DNA from: Weissella kandleri
GTDB lineage: Bacteria > Bacillota > Bacilli > Lactobacillales > Lactobacillaceae
Reading direction: 5' to 3'
Length of the DNA: 46,345 nucleotides
NCBI RefSeq assembly: GCF_001438705.1
Contig: NZ_JQBP01000001.1
Span: 120,704 to 167,048, forward strand
A model generated the notes under the pieces. It was given only the letters and a program-made list of their open reading frames with translations. It searched no databases and was not told the DNA's origin. A program made the position numbers and the translations under genes. This document shows positions 38,756 through 46,345 of the stretch, piece by piece (position 1 is the stretch's first letter; the number at the start of each line of letters is the position of its first letter).

Positions 38756-39316
38756 ATGGCTTATTTACAAGGCTCTCATGGGAAAAAGGTTGAGTTAACA
38801 ATTGAATCGGAGAATGAAAATCTGGATTTGAGCGTATCTACTCATCCAGTAGAAACTGGTTCACCGATAACTGATCATAGTCAGCTCAATAATAAAAGTT
38901 TCTCGTTTACCGGATTGATCATGGGAAAGGACCAAAGTGAAGTCGATGATAAATATGTTCAATTGCTTTGGTGGTGTCAAGATGGCGAGGTTTTGTCATA
39001 CCGTGGCGCTATTGTCCATAATGGGCTGATTATATCAAGGTTAAGCAAGACTTTTGATGAAGGTGGATATACTAATGCTGTTAAGGTTGAAATTGAACTA
39101 ACAGCTGTTTACATGGTTAAACTGGACTGGGTTAAAAATAAGAATTACGGTAAAAAGCAAGCGAATCCTAATGGTGGAGTTTGGGTTACCGTTGTTCCAG
39201 GTAACACTTACTGGGGATGGTGGCAGCGTTATGGGACATCCATTGACCAATTACGTGCGTGGAATCATTGGCCGGACAGACAGATTCCAGTTGGTGTGAG
39301 AGCGAGGGTGAAATAA
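38756..39316 (+). CDS. LysM-containing baseplate/tail hub protein, XkdP-like
   Basis: This 186-residue protein follows the tape measure, after AAAGGAGG. The N-terminal 130 residues are a beta-rich hub-type domain. The C-terminus (about 140-186: WVTVVPGNTYWGWWQRYGTS, IDQLRAWNHW, PVGVRARVK) is a Trp-rich LysM domain. PBSX XkdP and T4 gp53-type proteins occupy this place and link tube, tape measure and baseplate. Its stop overlaps the next start (TAATG). Confidence 0.88.
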   Translation: MAYLQGSHGKKVELTIESENENLDLSVSTHPVETGSPITDHSQLNNKSFSFTGLIMGKDQSEVDDKYVQLLWWCQDGEVLSYRGAIVHNGLIISRLSKTFDEGGYTNAVKVEIELTAVYMVKLDWVKNKNYGKKQANPNGGVWVTVVPGNTYWGWWQRYGTSIDQLRAWNHWPDRQIPVGVRARVK

Positions 39317-39657
39317 TGTCAAAAAGAGCTTATATTGAAATTGATAAAAATGATTTACCGGAAATTTTCGAAATTGAGCTAGCAGGCCAAAATGTTTACT
39401 TAAAATTCGATTTTAATTATGTTGGCCAATTTTATACAGTTGATTTATTTGATAACAACATGGAACCGATTGTTATTGGTGAAAAGTTGTCATATGGACG
39501 TAAATTGTGGAGCGGGTTAAGTAATCCACTAATTCCAAACGTTGACATTATGCCATTTGATGAAAGTTTGAAAGAAAAGACTATCACCCCTGAAAATTTA
39601 GGAGTGACAGTCTTTTTATATTTGATGACATTAGAAAACGACGGGGATTATTTGTGA
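39316..39657 (+). CDS. Baseplate plug-like protein
   Basis: The ATG at 39316 overlaps the previous stop, giving 113 residues. The beta-rich sequence (YIEIDKNDLPEIFEIELAGQ, VYLKFDFNYVGQFYTVDLFD, GEKLSYGRKLWSGLSNPLIP) matches a phage baseplate plug type (DUF6983-like) that I recall between XkdP and XkdQ genes in contractile phages. An earlier in-frame start at 39259 lies within the LysM coding region and was rejected. Confidence 0.78.
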   Translation: MSKRAYIEIDKNDLPEIFEIELAGQNVYLKFDFNYVGQFYTVDLFDNNMEPIVIGEKLSYGRKLWSGLSNPLIPNVDIMPFDESLKEKTITPENLGVTVFLYLMTLENDGDYL

Positions 39658-39658
39658 T

Positions 39659-40531
39659 ATGAGTCAAAAAGAACAGTTTTTATTTGAAGTTTATGTAGAC
39701 ATTTATACAGAATCCGGCCTTTTGAAGTACGTTCACAAGTCGACTGCCAACCAAGGCGGGTCATTAGATATTGAATTTAGCTTGCCTTTTGACAATTCGA
39801 GTGATCAAAGTACCGGAGAGGTAACAATTTGGAATATGAGCCGAGTTAGTGCTAACCGGATTCATCAAGGTGATCGAGTACAGATTAGGGCAGGGTATCG
39901 TAATGATATCGGCATTATTTTTGATGGCCACATTTTTAGGACTACTATCCCCAATTTTGAAGATGCTGACCAGCAGTATATTTTGAGGGTAGTCGAGGGC
40001 AATGAGTATCGGCGCAATAAAGACATTAAATTAACTTTTGGAGAAGGGACTAATGCCCGCACGATTATTAATAAAATAACGCAAAAATCAGGTATTAACT
40101 TAAACATCATTTCTATGAAGGAAAATCATGTTTATAAAGAAGGTTATAGTGTAGATGGCTCACCATTTGATGCGTTGTCTGAGGTGGCCGAGGATTGTCA
40201 CTCTGCTCTATATTATCGACGGGGACAGCTTACGCTTAGGTATATGTATGATGGAAACAATACTGGTACCTGGCAATTAAACAATGGAACGGGAATGATT
40301 AGCTCTCCGGTGATGGAGCGACGCGATGACGATTGGTTAAAAAGCGAAGATAACGATGGAAATGGGCGCTATCAATATTCTGTCGATAGTATTTTAAATT
40401 ATCGAATTACAACGGGAGAATACGTGCATATTAAAAGTACATTTGTTGATGTAAATGGGACAGTCATTAGTGGTGAGCATTCTTTTGATGGAACCAGCCC
40501 CACGACCTCGTTAGAGATTGGGGTGCAATAA
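39659..40531 (+). CDS. Baseplate hub protein, XkdQ/gpD-like
   Basis: This 290-residue protein has the layout of tail hub proteins. An N-terminal beta barrel (SLPFDNSSDQSTGEVTIWNM, RIHQGDRVQIRAGYRNDIGI, IFDGHIF) is followed by a Gly-rich middle (VEGNEYRRNKDIKLTFGEGT, RTIINKITQKSGIN) and a C-terminal beta domain. It would form the central hub that holds the spike. It ends overlapping the next start (ATAATG). Confidence 0.85.
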   Translation: MSQKEQFLFEVYVDIYTESGLLKYVHKSTANQGGSLDIEFSLPFDNSSDQSTGEVTIWNMSRVSANRIHQGDRVQIRAGYRNDIGIIFDGHIFRTTIPNFEDADQQYILRVVEGNEYRRNKDIKLTFGEGTNARTIINKITQKSGINLNIISMKENHVYKEGYSVDGSPFDALSEVAEDCHSALYYRRGQLTLRYMYDGNNTGTWQLNNGTGMISSPVMERRDDDWLKSEDNDGNGRYQYSVDSILNYRITTGEYVHIKSTFVDVNGTVISGEHSFDGTSPTTSLEIGVQ

Positions 40532-40887
40532 TGAATAGAATTAAAAATAGGGATAATGAGGTCTCGTTTTTTCTACATGTATTACCAGATACTATTAAAA
40601 GTGAGGTCAATGTTGCTCAATTAGGTAAAGTAGCTAAGCTATACGATGATAATAAGAAAGCCTATGTTGAACCCCTTGCTTTGAAAAGCAACGGTGATAA
40701 GCGTCCAGTATTAGTTGGTGTGCATATCGGGCGATTGCTTAGAAACGAGATAAAAGTTGGCGATGTAGTTTTAGTGACCTTTTTAGATCGCTCTATCGCC
40801 AATTTTACCGGCGATAACAAGCCTTTTGAGTTAAGCAGTAATCGTATGCATAGTCTAAATGATGCATTCATTATATACGTTTATTAG
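40531..40887 (+). CDS. Gp138-like membrane-puncturing spike protein
   Basis: This 118-residue protein shows an OB-fold pattern typical of Gp138/XkdR-type spikes: LPDTIKSEVNVAQLGKVAKL, KRPVLVGVHIGRLLRNEIKV, GDVVLVTFLDRSIANFTGDN. The GDxVLV turn followed by DRSI is characteristic of spike N-terminal domains. It would sit at the tail tip below the hub. The protein is short, with no trailing beta helix visible. Confidence 0.83.
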   Translation: MNRIKNRDNEVSFFLHVLPDTIKSEVNVAQLGKVAKLYDDNKKAYVEPLALKSNGDKRPVLVGVHIGRLLRNEIKVGDVVLVTFLDRSIANFTGDNKPFELSSNRMHSLNDAFIIYVY

Positions 40888-40901
40888 CTAAGGAGGCATT
40901 A

Positions 40902-41252
40902 ATGATTGATTTAAAATTGACTGATGATGGTGGTTTAGATTTAGAAACGCCTATTGATGATACTGAACAAATTAAGCAAGGAATTCGTATTTTGCTTGAA
41001 ACGCAACTTGGTGAATTTATTGAAGATAAGGAAATGGGCCTGGATGTTGAAAATATTCTAGGTGAACCATATAACGAGTTAGTAATTAGGTCAGCAGTAC
41101 AAGAGGCTTTGAAACAAGATAAGCAGATAAATCGTTTTGATAGTTTTCAAGTGTCTATCGAGCGAGACCATCGTTCAGTTTTTGTGAATTTGAAACTATA
41201 TATAAATAAATATGAATATGAGGATATGGAGGTTGAACTAGGTGCTAAATGA
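40902..41252 (+). CDS. Baseplate wedge protein, XkdS/gp25-like
   Basis: This 116-residue protein matches the DUF2634/gp25 family: LDLETPIDDTEQIKQGIRIL, LETQLGEFIEDKEMGLDVEN, and EALKQDKQINRFDSFQVSI. The gene lies right before baseplate J and overlaps it by 11 bp, the standard order. It links sheath to baseplate and starts contraction. Confidence 0.92.
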   Translation: MIDLKLTDDGGLDLETPIDDTEQIKQGIRILLETQLGEFIEDKEMGLDVENILGEPYNELVIRSAVQEALKQDKQINRFDSFQVSIERDHRSVFVNLKLYINKYEYEDMEVELGAK

Positions 41253-42399
41253 AAAAGGATTTTCTAGGCCAGCCAAAGAGGAGCTGGTGCAAGAATTATC
41301 AGCTAAATGGATTGAATTGTTTGGTTCCAATAGTGATGTTTCCTCGCATTCAGTAGCAGGGATTATTATCAGATTACTGGCATTCTTTTTTGATTTGGTT
41401 TATCAACTCTCAGAAAAAGTTTATTACTCTCAATATCTGAATACAGCTTCTGGTGTTTCTTTGGATCGTATTGCAGCTAATTTTGGGGTTAATAGAAATA
41501 GTGCGACACGAGCTATTGTTGATTTGCTATTTACTGGTACACCGGGATATGTAGTGCCAAGTGGCTCGTTGTTTAAAACCAGTGATGATAAAGTTTATCA
41601 ATTGGGCAGTTCGGTGATCTTAGATACTAAAGGAACCAATACTGGTACTGCGTATGCGGTTGAGTTGGGTGTTGATTATAATGTTCCAGCCAATACGGTT
41701 ATAAACCAGGTAGAAGTTACTACTGATATTTTTTCAGTGACTAACTCAGAGCCTGCACAAGGTGGGGCTGATGATGAAACGGACGCTGAGTTAGCCAGAC
41801 GTGTTCGCTTGGCTAATGATACTAAGCCATCGAGCCCAGTAAACGGGGTGATTTCCGCTGTTATGAAGGTTCCCGGTGTGAAAAATGTGCAAGTTATTCT
41901 AAATAATACAATGGAACCAGATGAATATAATAATCCGGCAAAATCCATCCATGTTTACATCGACGGCGGGGAAGAATCTAAAATATCTACAGCATTATTT
42001 GAATCTGTGGCTGCTGGAATTTTGATGGTTGGAAGTAAAGAAACTTATTTGACTGATTTATCAGGTAACCCAAATAATCACGTTGCATTTGATTTTGCGG
42101 AGCAACAAATCATCTATGTAAACGTAAAACTTTCTGTTAATACTGATTTTGAGTTAGATGGATTAGAACAGGTTGAAAAGGCGATTGCTGAATATTTAGA
42201 TACTGTAAAAATGGGCGGAATTGTACGTTATTCGTATTTGTATAAATACATTTATGACAACGTCAAAGGCATAGTTGTAGCAGATGTCAAAATTGGAGAT
42301 GAAGTAAATAATTTATCAATGGCAGATGTCCATTTAAAGCAATTTGCTACAGCTAAATCGACTAATGAAAGCATGGTGATTACCAAAGATGGAATTTAA
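41242..42399 (+). CDS. Baseplate J protein, XkdT-like
   Basis: This 385-residue protein is a clear baseplate J family member. The N-terminus KWIELFGSNSDVSSHSVAGI, the TASGVSLDRIAANFGVNRNS motif, TGTPGYVVPSGSLFKT, TDAELARRVRLANDTKPSSP and VNGVISAVMKVPGVKNVQVI all fit. It forms wedge segments of the contractile baseplate. It overlaps both neighbours. Confidence 0.95.
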   Translation: MLNEKGFSRPAKEELVQELSAKWIELFGSNSDVSSHSVAGIIIRLLAFFFDLVYQLSEKVYYSQYLNTASGVSLDRIAANFGVNRNSATRAIVDLLFTGTPGYVVPSGSLFKTSDDKVYQLGSSVILDTKGTNTGTAYAVELGVDYNVPANTVINQVEVTTDIFSVTNSEPAQGGADDETDAELARRVRLANDTKPSSPVNGVISAVMKVPGVKNVQVILNNTMEPDEYNNPAKSIHVYIDGGEESKISTALFESVAAGILMVGSKETYLTDLSGNPNNHVAFDFAEQQIIYVNVKLSVNTDFELDGLEQVEKAIAEYLDTVKMGGIVRYSYLYKYIYDNVKGIVVADVKIGDEVNNLSMADVHLKQFATAKSTNESMVITKDGI

Positions 42400-43003
42400 T
42401 TTTAAAAATTTTTTCTTGGATCATTTACCTGGTCCTTTAAATAAGCTGGATAAAAATTTTAAAAAATTAGCAGCGTACTTTAATTATGAATTTAACTTAC
42501 TGGTATATTTATTTAATCAAATTGAAAAAATGCGTTCTTTGGACGATGCCAAAGGCAAGGTGTTAGATGAAATTGGAGATAATTATAATCAGCCGAGAGG
42601 GGAAGCTGATGATGAATTTTATCGAATTATGATTCGTTCAAAAAGAGCTTTGAATTCAGGTAAAACGACAGTCAATGGTTTACTTGATATTATCAGCCAG
42701 TCTTTAAACGTGAAGCCGGATGGCATTGTAATAGAACCATTACGAAGCTATAAGCATAGCAAAGAAGATATTGGCGAGCCTTTAGCTATATCAATCAAAA
42801 ATATTCCACTCCAGTGGATTGATAAAGAATGGGAACAAAATTATATTATTAATCGCATTCGTGATGGTGTAGCGGCAGGTATTAGAGTGGATGAAATCAG
42901 TTTTATTGATAAATCAGATTCTGTTTTGTCAATTAGAGGTATTTCTAGCTCTACGTTAATTTACAAAGTATACGAAAATTACGAAAATAAGGAAGGAGCG
43001 TAA
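42389..43003 (+). CDS. Baseplate protein, DUF2612/XkdU-like
   Basis: This 204-residue protein overlaps the baseplate J gene by 11 bp. YLFNQIEKMRSLDDAKGKVL, DEIGDNYNQPRGEADDEFYR and IMIRSKRALNSGKTTVNGLL are characteristic of DUF2612 or gpI-type baseplate proteins that join wedge and fibre. It is followed directly by the fibre gene. Confidence 0.88.
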   Translation: MEFNFKNFFLDHLPGPLNKLDKNFKKLAAYFNYEFNLLVYLFNQIEKMRSLDDAKGKVLDEIGDNYNQPRGEADDEFYRIMIRSKRALNSGKTTVNGLLDIISQSLNVKPDGIVIEPLRSYKHSKEDIGEPLAISIKNIPLQWIDKEWEQNYIINRIRDGVAAGIRVDEISFIDKSDSVLSIRGISSSTLIYKVYENYENKEGA

Positions 43004-44608
43004 ATGTCTAATAAATTCTCAGCATTCGAATTTACGGATGAAGGACTGAAAGTTATTTCAGATGTTTTGGCTAATCAAGGTAAAATGTCGATTATGTCGT
43101 TTTACACTTTTGATAAAGTCATTACTAAGCAATTAGAATATGACCAAATTCAAACTAATAATCCAAAACAATTTAAACCAGTAGGAACAGTCACGGCTAA
43201 ACCAAATAACACAGTTGAATCTCGTCTGATATTGGATAATTTAGACGTAACTAGCGATTACTCATTGAAAAGTGTTGCCTTAGTTGGGCAATATAATGAT
43301 ATTAATTTTGTCTTAGGAGTAATTTTTACGAATGAGGCTACAACTATTCCGAAATATGATGGTATATCTGGGCAGTCTATTGCTTTAGATGTGTCATTTG
43401 CCATTTCAGATACATCTATCGTTACAATCAACACTCAGTTGGCGGGGATGCTAACTGTTGAAGATTATGTAGCATTGATGAAGTATATCGATTCGAAAGA
43501 TGCGTTAAAATCTGATGATGATAAAGTAGTTCATTTGTTTAATAATGAAAAAATTGATGGCATTAAAACATTTTTAAATACTATTATCGGAAGTGTGTCT
43601 GGTAATTCCGGAACAACCAATCGAGTTAATACGTTGGATTTAAATACATCAGTTGATTTGAACAAAATGGACAATGGGTTATATCTAGCCACATCGCTCG
43701 ATAAAACGACCACTAATAAACCTGCGAAGGCTGGCGAAGTTTATGTTTTAGTAGTTGAAAGTTATGAACAACGTTTTATCGATTTACAAACTAATAAGCA
43801 ATATTATCGAAGTATTAACGGTTCCGTTTATAACAAATGGGAGCGTTTTTTTACTGTATCTGAAATGAATGATTTAAATGCTGATTTGGTCCATAAAACT
43901 AAAGATGAGTCTATCGATGGCAATAAGAACTTTTTGCAAAAGATTATTGGTAGCATCACCGGTACATCTGGGACGGCTATTAAATTGTTGACGGGTCGAA
44001 GTATTCAAACGAATTTATCATCGAATAGCGCAACGAAATTTGATGGATCGGTAGATATTAAACCTGGTGTAACTGGAACGTTATCAGTAACAAACGGTGG
44101 TACTGGAACCACTACAGGTAATGCGCCTAGTGCATCAAAGTTGAGCCCTGGTAGAAAGATTAACGGGGTTCTATTTGATGGTTCAAAAGATATTAATGTG
44201 ATTGACCACAATGCGATTCATAAAAACGCAGCATTGTCTCTAAAAGATTACTCAGTATCGTTATTTGGAGTAGCTGGGGCATTGAAATTTCATGTTACTG
44301 ATACAGGCGTAGGGGTCACAATCAATGGGAATTTGAAAAATGTTAAGCCAAGCGATGGAGCTATTAAAACAGGCGCAGTAATCCCTACTGGTGTACCGCT
44401 TCCGCCGTATGATATTTCAATCCCTTGGACAAGTTGGTCTGGAATTACCGGTGTCACTAATCGGACAGGGTTCTTTGGATTTTTCAAATTGGTTAAGGGC
44501 TCAAGAGATATCTACTATAAGCAACAAACGATGAAAGATAATGGCACCACGGAGTACACGCCTGGTACTTTAGGAATAGACACAAGTGGCTGGTACCCAA
44601 CACATTAA
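43004..44608 (+). CDS. Tail fibre / receptor-binding protein
   Basis: This 534-residue protein follows the DUF2612 gene with no gap, after AAGGAG. The N-terminal 150 residues resemble the attachment domain of contractile-tail fibres (FSAFEFTDEGLKVISDVLAN, SLKSVALVGQYNDINFVLGV). The middle contains a repeated module: HLFNNEKIDGIKTFLNTIIG and VHKTKDESIDGNKNFLQKII, each followed by GS(V/I)(S/T)G. A Gly/Thr-rich shaft (VTNGGTGTTTGNAPSASKL) is followed by a beta-rich tip likely to bind the host surface. No chaperone gene is seen. Confidence 0.87.
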   Translation: MSNKFSAFEFTDEGLKVISDVLANQGKMSIMSFYTFDKVITKQLEYDQIQTNNPKQFKPVGTVTAKPNNTVESRLILDNLDVTSDYSLKSVALVGQYNDINFVLGVIFTNEATTIPKYDGISGQSIALDVSFAISDTSIVTINTQLAGMLTVEDYVALMKYIDSKDALKSDDDKVVHLFNNEKIDGIKTFLNTIIGSVSGNSGTTNRVNTLDLNTSVDLNKMDNGLYLATSLDKTTTNKPAKAGEVYVLVVESYEQRFIDLQTNKQYYRSINGSVYNKWERFFTVSEMNDLNADLVHKTKDESIDGNKNFLQKIIGSITGTSGTAIKLLTGRSIQTNLSSNSATKFDGSVDIKPGVTGTLSVTNGGTGTTTGNAPSASKLSPGRKINGVLFDGSKDINVIDHNAIHKNAALSLKDYSVSLFGVAGALKFHVTDTGVGVTINGNLKNVKPSDGAIKTGAVIPTGVPLPPYDISIPWTSWSGITGVTNRTGFFGFFKLVKGSRDIYYKQQTMKDNGTTEYTPGTLGIDTSGWYPTH

Positions 44609-44618
44609 GAGGAAGAAA

Positions 44619-45116
44619 ATGGAACAAATAGCAAAGTGGTTATATTTTAATTTGAACGGACCAACTGAAACGTCGGTTCTTTTTTTATTCATGTTAATCG
44701 ACACTGTGTTCGCCAATACGTGGCGAAGGCGTCGAGGTGTGGCTATAACAAGCGGTGGCGGATTAGGGGGCTTGATTAAGTCAATTCCATTGGCTCTAAT
44801 GCCAGTGATTATTTGGAGCTTTGAAATTCCATTGTCAGTTGCACCAGATCATATCGCAGGGTTACAGATGAATTTTAACCCGATGATTTTTGATTTAATA
44901 GCATTTTCAGTTTTTGTTTTGATTGGTTGGTATTGGTTAAAGTCAATTTTGGCCAACGCTAAATTAGCTGGATATGATATTCCCAATTGGTTGGAGAAGT
45001 ATATCGAAGATGAGTATCACATTAAATTAGGAAAAATTGAAACTGAACCTAATTCAGCTAAGAAAGATCAAAAGCAAGTGTCTAAGACTTATGGTAGTCG
45101 TAATGACATTAAATAG
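44619..45116 (+). CDS. Holin
   Basis: The ATG at 44619 follows AGAGGAAG and gives 165 residues. It has three hydrophobic stretches (about 16-27, 45-66 and 85-111) and a charged C-terminal tail, with a Gly-rich turn (TSGGGLGGLIKSIPLA), the layout of phage_holin_4-type toxin secretion/lysis holins. It is 12 bp before the amidase. It would form the membrane lesion that releases the lysin. Confidence 0.86.
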   Translation: MEQIAKWLYFNLNGPTETSVLFLFMLIDTVFANTWRRRRGVAITSGGGLGGLIKSIPLALMPVIIWSFEIPLSVAPDHIAGLQMNFNPMIFDLIAFSVFVLIGWYWLKSILANAKLAGYDIPNWLEKYIEDEYHIKLGKIETEPNSAKKDQKQVSKTYGSRNDIK

Positions 45117-45128
45117 GAGGAATTAATA

Positions 45129-46013
45129 ATGACAGAAGTATATTCAAATTTAGCAACTAGTTTAGACCCTCGGCCCATGTACAACGGCGGAGAGCGAACT
45201 CGAGCAGTAGATTTTGTAGTAATTCATCACAACGCAACAACGAGCAAGGAAGCAGATATTGGAACCTGGGTCGTTGGTTCTGGTGCTTATACGTCGGCGC
45301 ACTACGAAATCGCTAATAATGAAATTATTGGGACACTGGGTGAAAATTATGTTGCTTATCACGCAGGCGGGACAGGTGGCAGTGACGTGCCAACCATTTC
45401 GGACATTAACAATCGTTCAATTGGTCTTGAGTTTTTAAACTCAACTGGGGCACCAGATTGGGAAGTTAGCGATGAAACTTTGCGTTCTGGAGCAAAACTG
45501 TTAGCGGATATTTGTGAGCGGTACGGATTGCCGATTGACCGGAGTGTAATTAAGCTACACCGAGAAATTACAGCGACTGCTTGCCCTGGCGGCCTAGACA
45601 TTGATAAATTAATCCAATACGCACGAGAGGAAGCAGGGGTAATTGGTTCAGATAACGTTGAAGAATCAGATGCCATTAAGAAGTTCAAGCAAGATGGTGG
45701 AGCATTTACGTTGTTTAAGCCATTCAAAGTTGACGAAGTAAAATGGATTTACGGTATGTGGCAAGCTATCAGCTATGAGATGACTGGAGGTACTGGTAAC
45801 TGGTATAACAACGGAATTCCATTGGCACTGGTAAGCCGCACTGATGGCGGAGATAATATGAACATTACGCCTGGCGCAACTGTTAAATTAGACCCAGAGT
45901 ATAATATTGGAACGATTGATGCTTACGATGCTTTCACTAATGGAATATATATTATTTGGGGTGGTAATTATGATGGTACGTGGTTTGACGCAGACGCTGT
46001 AATGAGTCACTAA
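45129..46013 (+). CDS. Endolysin: N-acetylmuramoyl-L-alanine amidase (PGRP type)
   Basis: This 294-residue protein has an amidase_2/PGRP domain (about 20-170). Zinc ligands are in VVIHHNATTS and in KLHREITATACPGGLD; SAHYEIANNEIIGTLGENYV, WHAGG-like YHAGGTGGSD and SIGLEFLNSTG also fit. A linker leads to a C-terminal wall-binding region (about 185-294: FKPFKVDEVKWIYGMWQAIS, WYNNGIPLALVSRTDGGDNM, IYIIWGGNYDGTWFDADAVM). No signal peptide, so it relies on the holin. GGAGG lies upstream. Confidence 0.94.
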   Translation: MTEVYSNLATSLDPRPMYNGGERTRAVDFVVIHHNATTSKEADIGTWVVGSGAYTSAHYEIANNEIIGTLGENYVAYHAGGTGGSDVPTISDINNRSIGLEFLNSTGAPDWEVSDETLRSGAKLLADICERYGLPIDRSVIKLHREITATACPGGLDIDKLIQYAREEAGVIGSDNVEESDAIKKFKQDGGAFTLFKPFKVDEVKWIYGMWQAISYEMTGGTGNWYNNGIPLALVSRTDGGDNMNITPGATVKLDPEYNIGTIDAYDAFTNGIYIIWGGNYDGTWFDADAVMSH

Positions 46014-46031
46014 AATAGAATAAACTAAAAT

Positions 46032-46066
46032 CCTACTGACTAAATTTCTAGTTGGTAGGCTTTTTT
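46032..46066 (+). terminator. Terminator after the lysis genes
   Basis: A 10-bp stem (CCTACTGACT at 46032..46041, AGTTGGTAGG at 46050..46059, two G-T pairs) is followed by C and six T. It ends late transcription. No gene that I accept lies between here and the window end. Confidence 0.85.
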
Positions 46067-46179
46067 GTTATGTACCGTAAACGAGCAGTAGCAGACAGCA
46101 ATGTACAGAAACAATAAACAATGATTCATTTTGATCGTCGGTATATCAACGCTGGTGGTAAATTTTAGTTGTATTAATT

Positions 46180-46200
46180 TGTAGCAAATTTGTAGCAAAT
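46180..46200 (+). repeat. Right copy of the 21-bp terminal direct repeat (candidate attR core)
   Basis: The sequence is identical to 7..27, with GTAGCAAAT at 46181 and 46192. Sequence beyond it would be host DNA if this is the core. Two further short direct repeats, GGGAAATAG at 46226..46234 and 46236..46244, lie 25 bp to the right and may be part of a recombination site or chance. Confidence 0.6.
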
Positions 46201-46262
46201 TGTGTGGTTTTTGGTGATTTTTAACGGGAAATAGTGGGAAATAGCAAAAATTTAAAACAAAC

Positions 46263-46308
46263 AAAAACCCAGTTATATCAACGTCTTGGCTGATATAACT
46301 GGGTTTTT
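46263..46308. terminator. Long symmetric hairpin terminator at the right flank
   Basis: An 18-bp perfect stem (AAAAACCCAGTTATATCA and its complement) encloses a 10-nt loop. A- and T-runs at the ends make it active in both directions. It lies outside the terminal repeat, so it may belong to the flanking host gene. The last 37 bases hold nothing I can call. Confidence 0.8.
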
Positions 46309-46345
46309 AAAAAATGATAAATTATTCTAGTATGCCGTTGACAGG

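Noticed and set aside
46040-46264. Minus-strand 74-codon frame at the right end
   Set aside because: It runs through the lysis terminator and the terminal repeat, has no ribosome binding site, and starts beside the long hairpin.

Overview
The window is an almost complete temperate phage genome integrated in a low-GC Gram-positive bacterium. The low GC content, strong AGGAGG-type ribosome binding sites, an SPP1/PBSX-like virion gene order and a Sak4/RusA early region all point to Lactobacillales, probably a Lactobacillaceae host. I cannot name the species. A sheath, tube, baseplate J and spike make it a contractile-tailed (myovirus) phage. A 21-bp direct repeat (7..27 and 46180..46200) brackets the phage genes and is the best visible candidate for the attachment-site boundary.

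Left arm, minus strand (56-7342): tyrosine integrase; a D12-class adenine methylase with an OLD-like ATPase/TOPRIM protein; a tRNA with a CAU anticodon; a lysogenic-conversion operon of small membrane and SHOCT proteins, whose leaders share a four-times-repeated element; an ImmA/IrrE-type protease and the CI-like repressor. A divergent control region (7343-7604) separates this from the early genes.

Early region, plus strand (7605-14498): Cro-like regulator, BRO-N/KilAC antirepressor, several small proteins, one minus-strand small gene, a Sak4-like ATPase, a DUF669/SSB-like protein, a replication initiator with TTAGG-type iterons inside the gene, RusA resolvase, small regulators and an ArpU/RinA-like late regulator.

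Cargo region (14500-22040): a D12 methylase and restriction enzyme pair; an orphan PD-(D/E)XK nuclease with an unknown neighbour; a YcaC-like isochorismatase-fold hydrolase; a 115-nt tRNA-Leu-like element; a gene broken by an in-frame stop; a GNAT acetyltransferase; and an Abi-C/HEPN-like abortive infection protein. Several have their own extended -10 promoter and intrinsic terminator, the classic moron layout.

Late region (22047-46013): two tiny ORFs, small and large terminase, portal, minor head proteins (one a MuF-Ntox50 toxin fusion followed by a likely immunity gene), scaffold, capsid, a LysM head protein, connector genes, sheath, tube, a RelBE-type toxin-antitoxin pair inserted in the tail operon, two overlapping tail chaperone frames, a 1389-residue tape measure with 44-residue repeats, baseplate genes, fibre, holin and amidase. 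The right end holds a terminator, the second repeat copy and probable flanking DNA.

The main novelty candidates are the OLD/methylase pair beside the integrase, the cassette-like repeated leaders of the conversion operon, the tRNA-Leu-like RNA with an expanded anticodon loop, the nuclease/unknown pair at 16923-18477, the virion-borne Ntox50 toxin, and tape-measure repeats that keep their protein sequence while changing most codons.
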